In this document: positions 22,005-36,300 of the stretch, piece by piece
Position numbering within the stretch: position 1 is the stretch's first letter
How the letters are laid out: the number at the start of each line of letters is the position of its first letter
Assembly: GCA_026545225.1 (NCBI GenBank)
Contig: CM048852.1
Location: forward strand, 8,108,501-8,172,500
Direction of reading: 5' to 3'
DNA from: Cornus controversa
Taxonomy: Eukaryota; Streptophyta; Magnoliopsida; Cornales; Cornaceae
DNA: 64,000 bases
Notes under the pieces: model-generated
What the model was told of the DNA's origin: nothing
Databases searched by the model: none
What the model saw: the letters and a program-made list of their open reading frames with translations, nothing else
Position numbers and translations under genes: made by a program

Positions 22005-22988
22005 CATTGTTATTACATCTTCGATATAGTAGTGTTGACTGTTGAGTGGTGTCGCATCTTTGATTTTAATTAGACAGCAAAATATAGGACACAAATATGT
22101 ACCAAAGAGGATAGGTTGTGGTCAAACGACATCAACACCACTTCTGTGCCTTGGTTCTAAAGACATTAGCTCATAACAAGACTGCACAAAACAAGGGGTA
22201 AATTGTGAAATAAACTGAATGTATTTGTTTACAATAAACCCTTTAAATTTATTCATAAAACTTTCTTAACCCTTGAATTATATTTGATCTGATATCTTAA
22301 GTCACATAACTCATCGAAATGGGTGTCAGCTCTTGCATTTTTTTCTTTGTCACTCACTCTATATGACGTATAGTAAAATTTAAAATTTGTCATTTTTCAC
22401 TGTGTGCGACTTAATCGTCTCTTTTTCATATTCTACTTGTCTAATTGATTTGGTTTATGATCTACATAGTGATTGAGATATGTAGACGTGTAGTATAATG
22501 GTGAATCTTTGTTAAGGCTTCATGGTTTAGAATTTAGATGTGTGGAAAGATATGCCTTGGTTTGACAATGAAGAAATTGAAAGAGATGGTTTTTATCCCT
22601 CCCTCCATCAATGGAGCATAAAAATAAAAACAAAGTAAATTTCAACCCGACCAACATATATCTTCTTTAATGGTCTGTGCTATTATTATTCATTCCTTCT
22701 CACCTTCTTGTAGAATTAACATTTCCTATTAAAGTAATGTTGACAATTCTGAAGTTAATTTCCAACAAGAAAACAAAATTAAATTAAATTAAATTAAATT
22801 CAACCCGGGGGGTAAAATATATCTTATTTTATGATCTTTTGCTATCATCCATCTAGTCATGAGTTCGTCTCCTTCAAAACTCTTATTAACCAGTATTAAC
22901 ATCACCTCAATATTCAAATGACATTACCAAGGCCTCTCAATACGAGACTAGAAAAATTATTAAATGTATCCACTACACTACACTACAC
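22005..22988. other. Intergenic, no gene seen
   Basis: AT-rich, with an (AAATT)n run near 22776-22800 and a cactacacta run just before the next element. Confidence 0.45.
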
Positions 22989-23588
22989 TAGGGATGGCAA
23001 AAATTCCCAACTTGGCGGGGAACCGCCCCGCTCCAACCCGTTTAAAACTGGTCTGGGGAACCGTTTATGTTAATGGAATGGGGATGGGTTTTGTTAGTTA
23101 AAACCCGATCGGTTTCGGGGTGGGGATGGGGAAAGGTCACCCCGCCCCATTTAAAACCCGCCCCGATTATTCTACACTTAATATGTTATTATATTATATT
23201 ACTTATGTGTATATATACTTAAATAGAAAACTTTAGCCATCTCACTCCTCTCTCCTAATTTACGATGATATGATTGTGATTCTTTTCTTGTTCTTGCCAT
23301 GAATGATGAAATTCTATGTTAGTTTTATGTTAGAAGAATGTATGGTTAGTTTTATATGATTTTGTTGGAACTTAAAAAAAAATTAATTTTCAAAATATTT
23401 GAATTTTACCCGATTATGGGACGGGGACGGTTTGGGGCGGAGTGAGTTCTGTCAGTTATGGGACGGGGATGGAGTTAAGGGAAAAATTTATAACCGGTTG
23501 TGGGGCGATTACGGGGTTTCCAAAATTAAACGGTTATGGGGATGGGGATGGAGATCCCCGTCCCATAACCAACCCATTGCCATCCCTA
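22989..23588. mobile_element. hAT-like non-autonomous element, 600 bp
   Basis: Terminal inverted repeats tagggatggcaa (left) and ttgccatcccta (right) enclose 600 bp, with 8-bp direct flanks cactacac on both sides, the duplication size of hAT transposons. Because the target was itself a cacta run, the matching flank extends past 8 bp. Subterminal regions are unusually rich in ggggatggg-type and ccccgcccc-type repeats. No transposase is encoded. Confidence 0.82.
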
Positions 23589-24114
23589 CACTACACTACA
23601 CTTGACGGATTATTTGCAAGATCGAGATAGTTCGAATGAGTTTTTGCAATCCCACCCCAAAATATGACGGATCGACAACACGCAAAATATTAGTATAGGG
23701 ACGTCCACACCCCTATCAAGGATCAGCGTTTCAAACTTGTGAATCAGAGAGAAAAAGTCATGCGCTTGCAAAATTGATAAACTAAACTATAAATTGACAT
23801 GCTACACTAATCAGAAAACAGAAAACTGTTCACTAAAGACTTTTTCACAAACCATTCTTTTTTCTTTTCTTTTCTTTTTTTTAACTTGGGTCTCAGTTTT
23901 CTGAAAACATAAAACTAAACTAAATAAATGCTACCAAAAGTGCTATCTCCTCAATATTTCCAAAGTTGAAGCTCCAGGTTCAACAAAATTATTGGGTGTG
24001 TTTGACAGGGAAGAAAGAAAAACGTAATTTTCCCTTTTCTTATTGAAAAACCTTGTATAACAAAACAGTGAATGGCAAGAATTATCGCAAACTAGTGTTC
24101 TTCCATGGAACACG
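23589..24114. other. No gene seen; downstream flank of aconitase
   Basis: AT-rich DNA between the hAT-like element and the tandem repeat beyond the aconitase 3' end. Confidence 0.4.
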
Positions 24115-24256
24115 ATTTACATGCCGCTGTGTCCAAAATACCCGCAATAGAGGAAGCACCATTTACATGCCGCTGTGTCCAAAATACCCGCAATACAGGA
24201 AGCACCACTTACATGCCATGCCAATGTGTCCAAAATACCCGCAATAGAGGAAGCTA
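24115..24256. repeat. 46-bp tandem repeat, three copies, 3' of aconitase
   Basis: Units starting at 24121, 24167 and 24213 share atgccgctgtgtccaaaata and caatagaggaagcaccat. The third has 6 extra bases. It lies 50-190 bases past the aconitase stop codon, so probably within its 3' UTR. Confidence 0.85.
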
Positions 24257-24301
24257 AGAGCTCACGAGAAAGAGACTGTTGCTCCCAAAACTCAATAACA
24301 T

Positions 24302-24370
24302 TTACTCTTTGCTCAGATTCCGAATAACATATGGAAGGATGCCACCATGATCAAAATATGCCAACTCAAC
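24302..24370 (-). CDS. ACO: Aconitase exon 20 and stop
   Basis: '[20 protein letters not shown]' then 'KE' and TAA at 24302-24304. Confidence 0.96.
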   Translation of the reverse strand, partial: VELAYFDHGGILPYVIRNLSKE

Positions 24371-27300
24371 CTACAGATGTAATAAGATGAAATCACAACA
24401 TTGGAATCAAACGAGAAAATAGATGATGGCATCAAAGCACGAATAAAGGGATTAGCCAGAGTTGAGTTAACTCAAACAGCTTTCCACCAATTACCGAGTA
24501 TAAATGATCATTATCCTTGGATGAATAATCTAAATTATCCAACTCATGTTGCACTGATGAGCCTTACCCGTTTTAACAGACCCCATTTCAACCATAAACA
24601 AACCATGAATTTAACAAGTACCATTTTTCCTACTAACTAGAACCCCCTCTAAAGATGCAAGCACACCAAAAATACCAATAATACCAAAATGTATGGAGAA
24701 GAATGTACCTCTGTGTCAAAGCGGGCTGTACATGTGAAAGACTTGCCGGTGTCAGTTGTCACAGTAACATCTTGGCCAGGACTTATCTCACTCACTTTGC
24801 TTGGAAGATCTATAGTGTAACGCTCATGACCGGTCAAGCCTAGTGTATCTGCATCCTCACCAGATTTGAAACAAAGAGGAATAATGCCCATTCCGACGAG
24901 GTTACTGCGATGAATTCTCTCAAAGCTCTTGGCAATCACTGCTTTTACTCCCTGATGAATATGCCATTAGAAAAAGAAAGCCAAGAATGCCCACACAAAA
25001 ACCAACAGTTTACACATTGCTGAGAAACAAACATCAAGACTCACCTGTAGCATTGGCCCCTTGGCAGCCCAATCTCGAGAACTGCCACTTCCATATTCCG
25101 CTCCAGCCAGAACAATGGTGTCTTGTCCAGCAGCCTTGTACCTCTGCAAAAGATATGACATTAGGTTTATTACACGATAATGAATCAACCATTGATATCT
25201 ATCCATCACTTCATGTCAAGCTGTCAACTATCAATCACTACAAGTTACGGTTTATTACACGATAATGAATCAACCATTGATATCTATCCATCACTTCATG
25301 TCAAGCTGTCAACTATCAATCACTACAAGTTACGGCCCTTCCACCCTAAGAGAGAGAACCAACAAGTAAAAATATGAACACCAGTTATAAGGTCAAACAA
25401 AAATCATATGTACTCTTGGCTTCAATGAGGTGCAGCTCCCTCTCAAGTACGTAGTGTGAACTGCCCTAGTATCTAGAGAGAGAGCTGTGAATTTAAAAAG
25501 ACTCTAGAGTTCATAAAGGACGAGAATAATTCTCTAATATTCATTCAATGGTATCCACTGGTAAAAATTGAATTCCTTCAACCAAAAAAGATAGTTGACT
25601 GAGCCATACTACAAATAACAGGCAACTTCTCTAATTTACTGAATTTCATGTTTGAAAAAAGTTAATGATATATATACAGATGGCACTCCAGAAGAAAATA
25701 TTGCAAACTTGCAACTATTAGTCTGAAACAACTTGCTAGTAAAAGACTCTAATTGCCTCATTTCACTGCCATGACAGGAAACAGATGAGACATCAGACGC
25801 CACTATTTAGTTCCAGTCCAGTTCCATTAAGGAAGGCTCTTGGTATTCATCAAGTACTAAAGATCCATTTCGCCAAGAAAACAGAAGGAAAAAATTTGAT
25901 GTCTTTGCAAATTTCTGTTTTCAGAAAGCTGTCATTATTGAGACTTCAATATTATCCTAATTTCATGTAAACCAGCAAGTAGTACCAAATAGAAATTAGG
26001 AAATAATTTGTACATGATGCATCACGTAACTATGTATGGATCTAAATATCAAATTCCACACAAGAGGGAAACAAGTGGAAATAGATGATATTATGAAACT
26101 CACCATTGCTGCATCAAACACATAAAGCTTATCTCCAGTTGGAATGTGAACAGTCTTTGGGCCCGTTTCTCCTTTCAAGAGCTTGTTGACAATACGAATA
26201 TTAGCAAAGGTACCCCTTGCCATCACCTCATCATTACCGCGACGACTACCATAAGAATTGAAGTCCTTGCGATCAACCCCACGCTCAAGGAGGTACTTGG
26301 CAGCAGGGCTGTCCTTGTGGATACTTCCTGCTGGAGAAATATGGTCTGTGGTAATACTGTCACCGAAGTTGAGCAAACAGTAGGCGTCCTTCACTCCATG
26401 AGGACCTGGTGGGTCCATGGTCATACCCTTGAAGTATGGGGGGTCATGGATGTAAGTTGACTTCGGGTCCCAAGAATAAAGAGTGCCAGTGGGAACTGAT
26501 AGCTGATTCCACATTGGATTGCCTTTAGTGATAGCTTCATAAGTGCTCTTAAACATTTCAGGCAGTACACTTGATTGAACCACCTAAAACAGCATAAATT
26601 TTAAATCATTTAGGGACTACTAATCAAATATTCATGACTTCAAAGTAATTACATAAAGAATGATTCAGAACATCTACCTCTGCAATTTCTTCGTTACTGG
26701 GCCAAATATCCCTGAAGTATACACTTTTACCATCCTTTCCAGTTCCAATTGGCTCCTTGTCAAAGTCAATGTCAACCTGAAAAATGAAAATTTGAAAGGA
26801 TTTAACGAGTGACCAAGAAGCATGAGTTACATTGCATCACTATATACTTATTTCTTTTCCTTTCTCTTTTTATATTAGTAGTCTTAAAAATGCATAATGG
26901 TCCATAAGCAATGATAGGACTGCTTAGAGATGTCCTTGTGAAACTTCAAAGAACAATGGACGTGCTCCATTCTACAACAAACTACTGGTAACTAAAATAG
27001 CAGAAAATGTTCCATTAGATCTGGATGTAAGAAAAACAGCAACACAAATAAGAAGGGAATCAACAATACCCATCTACTTGTCTAGAAGCAGAAAAATGTA
27101 GTAGATCAGCATAGTCAACTTATTAAACAAAATGTTATTCAGAAATAACCCCAATTGAATGACAATTAAAACATTAGCCACAGGTGGAATCCACCACTGA
27201 CCATTTTAACAAAGGTTTATACTGCAAAATCAGTTCTTAGTTTTCCATTCTGAAGTTTTGAATTCACAAAATGATCATCACTATTAACATAGGAAATAGA

Positions 27301-30300
27301 ACACTCGAAGAAGAAAGACATCACTATTAACATAGGAAATAGAACACTTGAAGAAGAAAGATGCATAAGATATCACCACTAAGATTTTGCAGAATTACCG
27401 TGCCAGCAAGTGCATAGGCTACAACTAGAGGTGGAGAAGCAAGATAGTTAGCTCTTGTCAGCGGATGCACACGGCCTTCAAAGTTTCTATTTCCAGAAAG
27501 CACAGCAGCAGCAACAATATCTGTAAAAGAAACCACACATGCATTTGAGAGAAAGAGATATCAATCACACGGAGGAACAATTACAAGTACTGGCAAATTC
27601 CAAGATAAGTAATTTATCTGGAGGAAAAAAAGTTGCAAGACAAGTTGAAACGTTAAGGCATGGTGAATTAAATCAATACCAACAGTTTCCACAGTTTGAT
27701 TTGGTTGGAGGACTAAATTTCTGAGTAACCAGAATATCTGAGTAGACTGAGTGGTCACACAACACAATATCTTATATTTCCATTATTACAAGAAGATATA
27801 GTACATTTATGATTTCTGTGTATATACATTTTTGTTATGCACTGACAGATGGTTCAAATTTCAAAAACATACTTCAGTGAAAGTCTTCTTTAATGAATTT
27901 AAGTCTACCCCAAATCTAAGTGCCTTCAGAAATATTCACTTTTGAATACAGTAACCACAAAAACTTAAACTGTAATATGGATATAATTGCTATTTGACTT
28001 TACTTTTTACATTTCAAGACAAGATATATCTTTGCTTCAGCATCCATTGCATGAAAAGAAATGCAGCAGCATGGTGAAGTAAATAATCACTTTGATAAAG
28101 ACCTAGAAAGAAATTTTGATCAAATAGTTTTAAGACCAACCACTATTAAAAGTACAATTGGACGTCAAGACCAGCTCATCAGGAGTGTAGCTGACGTGGA
28201 AATGCAAGGATTAATGACTGGTATAATGGAGAAAATAAAATTCAAAGTGGATGCATTTGTGAGAAATTAGAACACAACAAATTAAGGACAAAATGAGAAG
28301 ACGTTTATCAGGACCAAGAAACAAGCCCACCGATTACACCATAAAATGAATTATGATTCAACTTGAATGCAATACTACGACACAGTTATGACCAGAATGA
28401 AGATGCAAGAAAAGTTGTGAATACAATGGCCTGCCATTCAACAATATAATACATCCCCCACATGAGCATAACCACGGGTTGGAAAAAAAGAATACGTTTA
28501 TGCAACCCAAACTAAGAGGCCAAGAATTTGAGAAAATTATTACAATCAATGTCACTTTGGCTAGGAAAACAATAGTGATGCCTCAAAGAGGTTTAAACTT
28601 AAATTTTTGTTTACTGCAATGTATATTTATCGTATTATTATGAACAGATGCAATATTAAGTAATTAAGATCTCCCCATAAAATTTAAATTTATTCCAATT
28701 ATTCAAAGCTGCAAAGTTTTTGCTCTGAGCACGCCCTTTGACTTCTCTAATCCAAATAATTTCAGAAGCTAAAGTTGGAGGTATAGTCAAGTATATAGTT
28801 ATGTCACTCAATCTTATAATTTAGCAGAAATATGAAGCATAAATGTCAAAAGTACCATTGTCTGAAATTGCAGAAGCAACAGATTCATCAAGGTCCCCGG
28901 AATTTCCTATACATGTCGTGCAGCCATAGCCAACAATTTGAAAGCCTTGATGGCTCAAGTATTTTTGAAGGCCACTATAGAAAACAAAGTCAAGAGACAA
29001 TATTCATTACTGATATCAACTGTGGATATTAATAAAAGAAGAAAACTAAACATTTAAAAATTATCTTCCAATACTTGTAAACAGTACCTCTGGAGCAAAT
29101 ATTTCGTAACTACTCCAGAACCAGGGGCAAGGCTTGTTTTTACCCATGGCTTAACCTGTTGAATATTCATGTAAGATACTTGTTAGAAAAGCAAGATCCA
29201 ATAATTGGGTTCTCGCTTGGAGGTAAAGTCTCTCTTTTGGTAAGTCATTTGGAGGTAAAGTCAAGTAGTATTTTTATCTGTTTCACCGAGAGCAAGTCAT
29301 TATACATAAATAACATTTGCATCCACAGACTGCCAAGTTAACCCAGGACATTTTGAGAAGCCAATACTAACCTCCAAACCCAGTTCACATGCTTTCTTTG
29401 CAACAAGACCAGCACCAAGCATGACACTAGGGTTTGACGTGTTTGTGCAACTTGTGATAGCTGCTATCACAACGCTACCATGCTTGATCTCTGCAGGCTG
29501 TCCATGGAATGAAAACTTAGCAACTTTATCCTGTGCCTCCTTCGGTACAGCAAAGCCCTGCATGAATTTGACATATTAAAAAACTAAATAACTTAGCTAA
29601 TGGTCCTGACATAACAACTCAACCATAATTGTCATTTATATAGCTCTCTCCACAGATTGTAATCCAGTTAGACGCGCATTTATTGCGATATCACTTATAG
29701 GACCAGTCATGCAAACAGGAAAAATATATATATAAAACACTAAGTTGGCATCAGAAAAACAGAACACTCTGCTCACATTTTGCAGGTAAAGAAAAGCAGC
29801 AACTGCCATGAACAGATGTTTAGATGGCGAAATTACAATCCAGAAAAACTAAAATCATCATAAATCTACAGCAATTGCTCATTGCAACTCACCTTGAATC
29901 CAACTTTGCTATCAAGACATGAATGCCAATCAGCTTTCATGTCTTTCAAAGGAACTCGGTCATGAGGCCTGTTAAGATAAAAGCAAAAAAAGGAAGAAGA
30001 ATTTGAGAATACACCAAGAGGAAAAATTACAAAGAATTAAGGTGCAGAAATTACAAGTAGTGCCTACCGTTTTGGTCCTGAAAGACATGGTTCAACATCG
30101 GCTAGGTCCAACTGCAGATAAGATGAGTATACTCTTTCTAGTTGAGGCTGGAACACAAAAGATATCCAATTAAACTCACATCTGAAGATGCCAACTTCAA
30201 ATAATTACATATAGGGAAGTAAAGAAAAGGACGAGAAAAATGTTATACCTCACTATAGTCAACAAACATTTTGTTTGCACGTAAATAAGCTTCAATCATT

Positions 30301-33300
30301 GCCACCTATTGATTATATAAGTAATGTAACAACATAGTATAAAATTTCCAATTCAGAATCAATCAAATTTAGCGCGCACAAAAATAATAAAAAAGAAAGT
30401 AAAAAAAAAGGAAATCTTACTGTCTCATCACTTCTTCCAGTTAATTTGAGGTACTGTAATGTGACATGATCTACGGGGAAGAAACCCATGGTAGCTCCAT
30501 ATTCCGGAGACATATTTGCTATAGTGGCCCTATCAGCCAATGATAATTTCCCCATACCATCACCTATATTTATACACAAAGTAAAGCCATATACATAAAT
30601 GAAATGGATAGGTGGCGATAAAAAATAATTATCAGCCAGTTACATAGAAGACTGAAATTACCATAGAACTCAACAAACTTGCCAACAACGCCATGTTTCC
30701 TCAACATTTGTGTTACAGTCAAAACCAAATCAGTTGCTGTGACACCATTTCGCATTTTCCCAAACAATTTGAATCCAACAACACCAGGCAAAACCATGCT
30801 CATGGGCTATCAAAATTACAAAAGAACAGCATTAGAGGGGTAAAAAAAAACAGAGCTATGGCTAAATGCATGCCTGTCTACACAACAGTAAGTACATGAC
30901 TACAGGAGCAAGCATAGGCATGAGCACATACCTGTGTTCCAACAAAATGAACCCTAACTGATGAATTAATCCAATATAATATAAGAATATCTTTACATTA
31001 TACATATCAATAATTCTGGATGAAAGACGTAAAATGGAACTGCTACTAAGTCACCTATGAAGAGAGGCATAATGCTGCTTCATGTAAGGAGCCTAAGTTA
31101 GCTTTTTCAGTTTTTTCCCTCAAACATGCATCCTAGATCAGAAAGTAAACAAAAATGCACTGGACTAAAAATAATAATGTGATTGTAGAGTCTACTGTAG
31201 CCAAAAAAAGTAAGGAACATTGGCGTACTAGGTCTAAAGATGGCTTTTTTGGGTGTACAGTGGTGCTAGAGAGCATTATGACGATTGATAATCTGAAGAG
31301 ACGCCAGATTATCGTCAATTGGTGTTGCATGTGCAAGGGCGGAGAGGAGTCGGTGAGTCATTTACTCTTGCATTGTCCACTGGCGAGAGATAGCTGGACC
31401 ATGATTTTTGCTTTATTCGGTGTTCAGTGGGTTATGCTGGAGACCCCGAGGAGCTTGCTTGAGGCTTGGAGTGGTGGTACAGTGAGAAGGCAAGCCTGTG
31501 CTGCTTGGAAGGTGGCGCCCCTTTGTATAGTTGGGGCTTGTGGAGGGAGCGGAATAGGTGGTCTTTGATGGGAAGGAGATTCCGATTTGGGTGCCAAAAT
31601 TTTCTGTCCTTTATTCTTTTGAGTACATGGAGTAAATTGTAAATCTGTGGGGGATATAGTGGATTTTGTGGATACTTTGTCAGTATAGCAGACCCTATTG
31701 GCCCTTTTTGTTCCTCAGGATGCATAGGGGTGGCTATTGGCCTGCCCCACCCCGCCCTGCCGCCGCCCCAAATGGGACAAATTTGGTATGCCCCTAAAAG
31801 GAGTAGGGGCAGTGATGATATTCAGAATTAAAACCTGACTCGGGTTCAAGCAAGGATGGTTTATTGTTAAACCTGACCCAATTATATGCATAAATACAAA
31901 TAGGCCCTTACATTTACTCTGTTATTTCATTACTACCCTCGTATACATATCTATATATATATATATATATATATATAGTACATTCTAGAGACTAAGGTTC
32001 CCAAATGTCACTTCTCATTTGCTTCAGCTTTCAGTTCCATTGTGCCACCATCCACCAGCGGTGCCGCTCCATCTCACGTTTACTCCTCTTCTCTCTTTAT
32101 TCCCTTTTTTCCTGTGTAACCCATTTACTTCTTTGTTCCTCTATCGATATTTTCTAGACACTCACATAGAGCATGTGTCTGTGATCCACTTTTGCAAAAA
32201 CAACAGGACGATGTTGTTGAGCCATTCACGATCCATGGGTGCTGAAAATCAAAGACTGCTTGGTTTTCCAGTAACAGATTGTTTGCAAGGTCACATCGGT
32301 GACATTACCGTCCACTAAAATTGCTCCTTCTGGGTATTATCATCTCTTTGTTGTTGTTCATTGATAAGTGTTCAATTCTATGCATTTGAACCCTCTTTAT
32401 TGCATGTGTTAGTTCCGTTTTTATGATTACCGAGATATGTTTAAGGTATTTTTGTGTTTTTGATGATTGCAGGTCTTGTAGTGAAAGGAGCAAAGTTTGA
32501 GGCTAATTGCAGCTGAAGAGCAAAAATCAGAAATGCAGCCAAAGGCATCTCGATCATGTCTCTTTCATAAAATTGTTGTACCTTTGTTGTTTTTTTATTT
32601 ATTTATTTGTTTGATTGATATCCCTTGTACATTAATTTAAGCATCTCTTTTGTGGGGTTGGAAAACTTAAGAGTGAATGTTGTAAGATAACAAGTTATAC
32701 AATTATTTTCTACAAACTTTCAACAACCAAAAATGCTATCAGTATATTTAATGGTGATGGAGCTGGGAGGGGAGGGGCGGGGACGGTATCCCGATTACCT
32801 TCCCTGGACAATCCCAGGTTCTTCACAGGGATGGATTGTTGTATTTCTTAATGGGGCAGGGTAGGGTTCATTCAAACCCGACCCGTTGTTATCCCTAGGG
32901 ATGCACTCCCCTTTCGAGCACTCTTCAATGAAATTTTACTTATGCAAAAATATATATGTTTTATGCAACCGTTACCCATAGCTTTAATTAGAGTAGGTGA
33001 AAGGCCCAAAAATGATCATCTTCAATTTTAACTAACAATAACTGATTTTTAAATTTATTTAATTATATTTAGAACGCAACAATAAAAATCAGCTAAATAT
33101 AGAAAGCACAAATAAATAAACCATGAAACCACGCATGATCAGATGATTTCTACATGGAAACCCCAAACGGAAAAAACCGCAAGGCCTAGTCCAAGCAAAG
33201 CAAATCCACTAATGGAAAGAAGTTTCCCCTAGGTTAACAGTTCTCAAACCCTAAAACTTTTAGTTACCTCTTGACACAAACTGATCCACCACACTCTCCA

Positions 33301-36300
33301 CTCGAGTCTCCAGACACACAATCCGCTTGTCAACAAATCCACTCCTCACACGATCTGCTTCTCCACCCAATGATGTGATCTCCAATGACTAGTTTTCCAA
33401 TCCTTTGATGTGTAGGTATTGTGGTTGACCAATCCTCAAATATTTAAAAAAGCTCCCTACTTTGGAACTCAACCACACAATAATATAGGATATTCTATAT
33501 AGAACCTCACTTGTGATTAAAAAGTAAAGCTCACAATCTCTCACACAATTGTGTAATTGTGTCTCTTGTGCTGTTCTTATGTTTAAAAAACTTAAAGCAC
33601 ATTTTTATAGTGTTGGAGTGATTAAATACTGATTAGAAATGTTTTTGATTAGTTTTGGAAAGTTTGGAAACCTTTTCGGACTTGAAAACAAGTCTTTTAC
33701 CGAATCAGTTCAGTCGATCGACGTATCGATTGACAACTTCTGGGTTTCCCTCGATCAATCAAGATTTCGATCAAGATATTCTGGAGTAATTTCGATCGAT
33801 CGACCTTTTCTACAAAACCTAACTGAATATATAGCTTTACTTCATATACTTCGTTGAGGTATCAAAGCCAAAAGCAACTTTTAAAATGATTTTAAACCTA
33901 AATTGAAAATCTAAGTTTTTTAACCAACATTAAGGTTTCCAAATGCATTCTTAATGAAATAATATTCAAATTTAAATTTATAACTATATTAAAACTAATT
34001 AATAAATAGTTTTAAATCAAAATCCAACTTAATTCAAGTTTCTAATTTATTCACTCCAGAGCCATGAAGCATGAATACGGACACAAGTAAGACACAATCT
34101 GGACACGACGATGCGGAAAATCTAAAAATATAGGAAATGTATGCGACAAGGATAAGTAAAAAAATTATAATATATTAATACATATATAATAAATATTGTT
34201 TGTTTATTTTATCTACATTATCTTGAATGAAATAACGAATTTTGAGCTTAGAGCTAGATGTTTGCTTCTTTTTTTAAAAAAAAAAATTTATATTAATTTT
34301 CTAATCAAGACATAATACATTTTAAAATTGCATTGGAATCACATTCTTCTAAGAAAAATAATTACAATACATCGTTGTGTCCTTAAAGTATCTCAAACGT
34401 GTTCAAAACGTGTTCTTGTTGGGTCCATGCCGTGTGACCGTGTCCAACAAGGAAAAACAATATTCAAATTCCAAGACACTTCCAGTTGTGTCTAACTCGT
34501 GTCTGGACTGTGTCCTACGCGTGTCAGAGTGTCTGATACCACCACAATGCCCCTAGGAGAAGTGTTTGTGCATCCTAGCTCCAAATCCTATGATCTATTA
34601 GGTCTCGTCTTTTTTATATTGTGTGATTGATGAAGGTTGAAACAAGATGTCTATGCATTCCTTTGGGTCAGTCTACAATCTACAATCACAACTTCAACAT
34701 TGATGAGAGTCTTCAATCTACAATCACAGCATCAACAATGATGTGAACCTTCCACTGAAGTGACACCACATATAGACCTCACGGAATATGCCAACGCATG
34801 AAACTTTTTCTTAACACATTTAAAATTAAGCCAGTCACTAGTGAGAGAGCTACCATTCATGTATTCAAATTGTTCCAATGTAAAGACAAGGCTAACAACC
34901 TTAAACTTTTGACTTTATATTAGGCTGTTAATTTGGACAAAACAGAGCTACCTATATTCAACTCAAGGAAACATAAAGAAAAAATTGCTGCAAGCCAACA
35001 ATACCTGGCCAAGCATTGTTGCCTCTGCTTCAATTCCTCCCACTCCCCAGCCAGCAACCCCTAACCCATCAATCATGGTTGTGTGAGAATCAGTACCAAC
35101 CACGCTATCAGGATAAAGAATGCCATCAGTATTGAAAACAACCCGCCCAAGGTATTCCAGATTGACCTGAAAAGTTATCAGAGTGACTTGGTTACTGCCA
35201 AGTCTACAGAACACAATAAAAAGAGGAAAAAAAGATTGAATAAAGATGTACAATGAAGACAAAAACTACATCTGACAATAGCTTATTCCTTTTATTGGAA
35301 TGATATTAAGCATAGATTGACTCCCTAATATCACCATAATTGGCAACAGGCTTGAGGCAAACATGCCGGTGCTCCACAAAGGATAAAAAATTGAAAACTG
35401 CAAACCTCTTATCTAGGTCATGTTTCATGTTTTGAGCATGCAATACTTATATGAACATAAGATAAAATCCTACCCCCTAGCAATGATGATTCTTTGCCTT
35501 TTAGAACATTAGATGTGTAATAGGGAAAAAACCTATCTTAATTAATGATGCTATTTTTTTTACCTGGTGTACGATACCGGAACCAGGAGGAACAACGAGC
35601 ATATTTTGAAAAGCAGTCGATCCCCATTTAAGAAAAGCAAACCTCTCTTTGTTTCTCTGGAATTCAAGGTCCATATTTGCCTGTACCGCATTTTCAGATC
35701 TTGCTACATCAACCTGAACTGAATGATCAATGACAAGATCCACCGGAACCTGGACACAATATCTATCTCAGAACACATGATTTGAAACACTGAAAAGAGT
35801 GGGACTACAATTCATAATGCATAAACTATTGGGAGCTAGCTGCAGAAATCAGTCTCTATCTTTTCAGTTCAACAAAATAAAACACCAAATGCGTAAACTA
35901 CTGAAGGTTAGCCACAGAAATCATGCTTTGTTAGAACAAAGGTAAAACTGAAAGAACAGGTAAGACTGAAAGAATTCTGGTTCAACAAATAAGCATATTA
36001 AATGCAGATGATACAATATCTATCTCAGAACACATTATTTGAAACACTGAAAAGAGTGGGACTACAATTCATAATGCATAAACTATTGGGAGCTAGCCAC
36101 AGAAATCAGTCTATTTGTTTCAGTTCAACGAAATAAAACGCCAAATGCGTAAACTACTGAAGGTTAGCCACAGAAATCATGCTGTGTTAGAACACAGGTG
36201 AGACTGGGCATGTGCACAACACGTGCCGTGGGTCCACCGCACGTGTTATACACGTACGGTTGATATTTACCCCGGTTAGGACAAGTACAAAAGCTCCTAC

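Noticed and set aside
23399..23630. Gly/Asp/Trp-rich small frames in the hAT-like element
   Set aside because: Translations of the ggggatgggg subterminal repeats; no start context or family.
24115..24256. CRISPR-like spaced direct repeats
   Set aside because: Only three units with no variable spacers, in a plant nuclear gene flank; a simple tandem repeat.
24987..25377. Frames repeating '[18 protein letters not shown]'
   Set aside because: They arise from the 85-bp intronic duplication on the strand opposite to the gene.
26146..26460. 104-codon plus-strand frame
   Set aside because: Antisense to aconitase exon 17.
31432..31725. 97-codon minus-strand frame
   Set aside because: Antisense shadow of the plus-strand LINE C-terminus.
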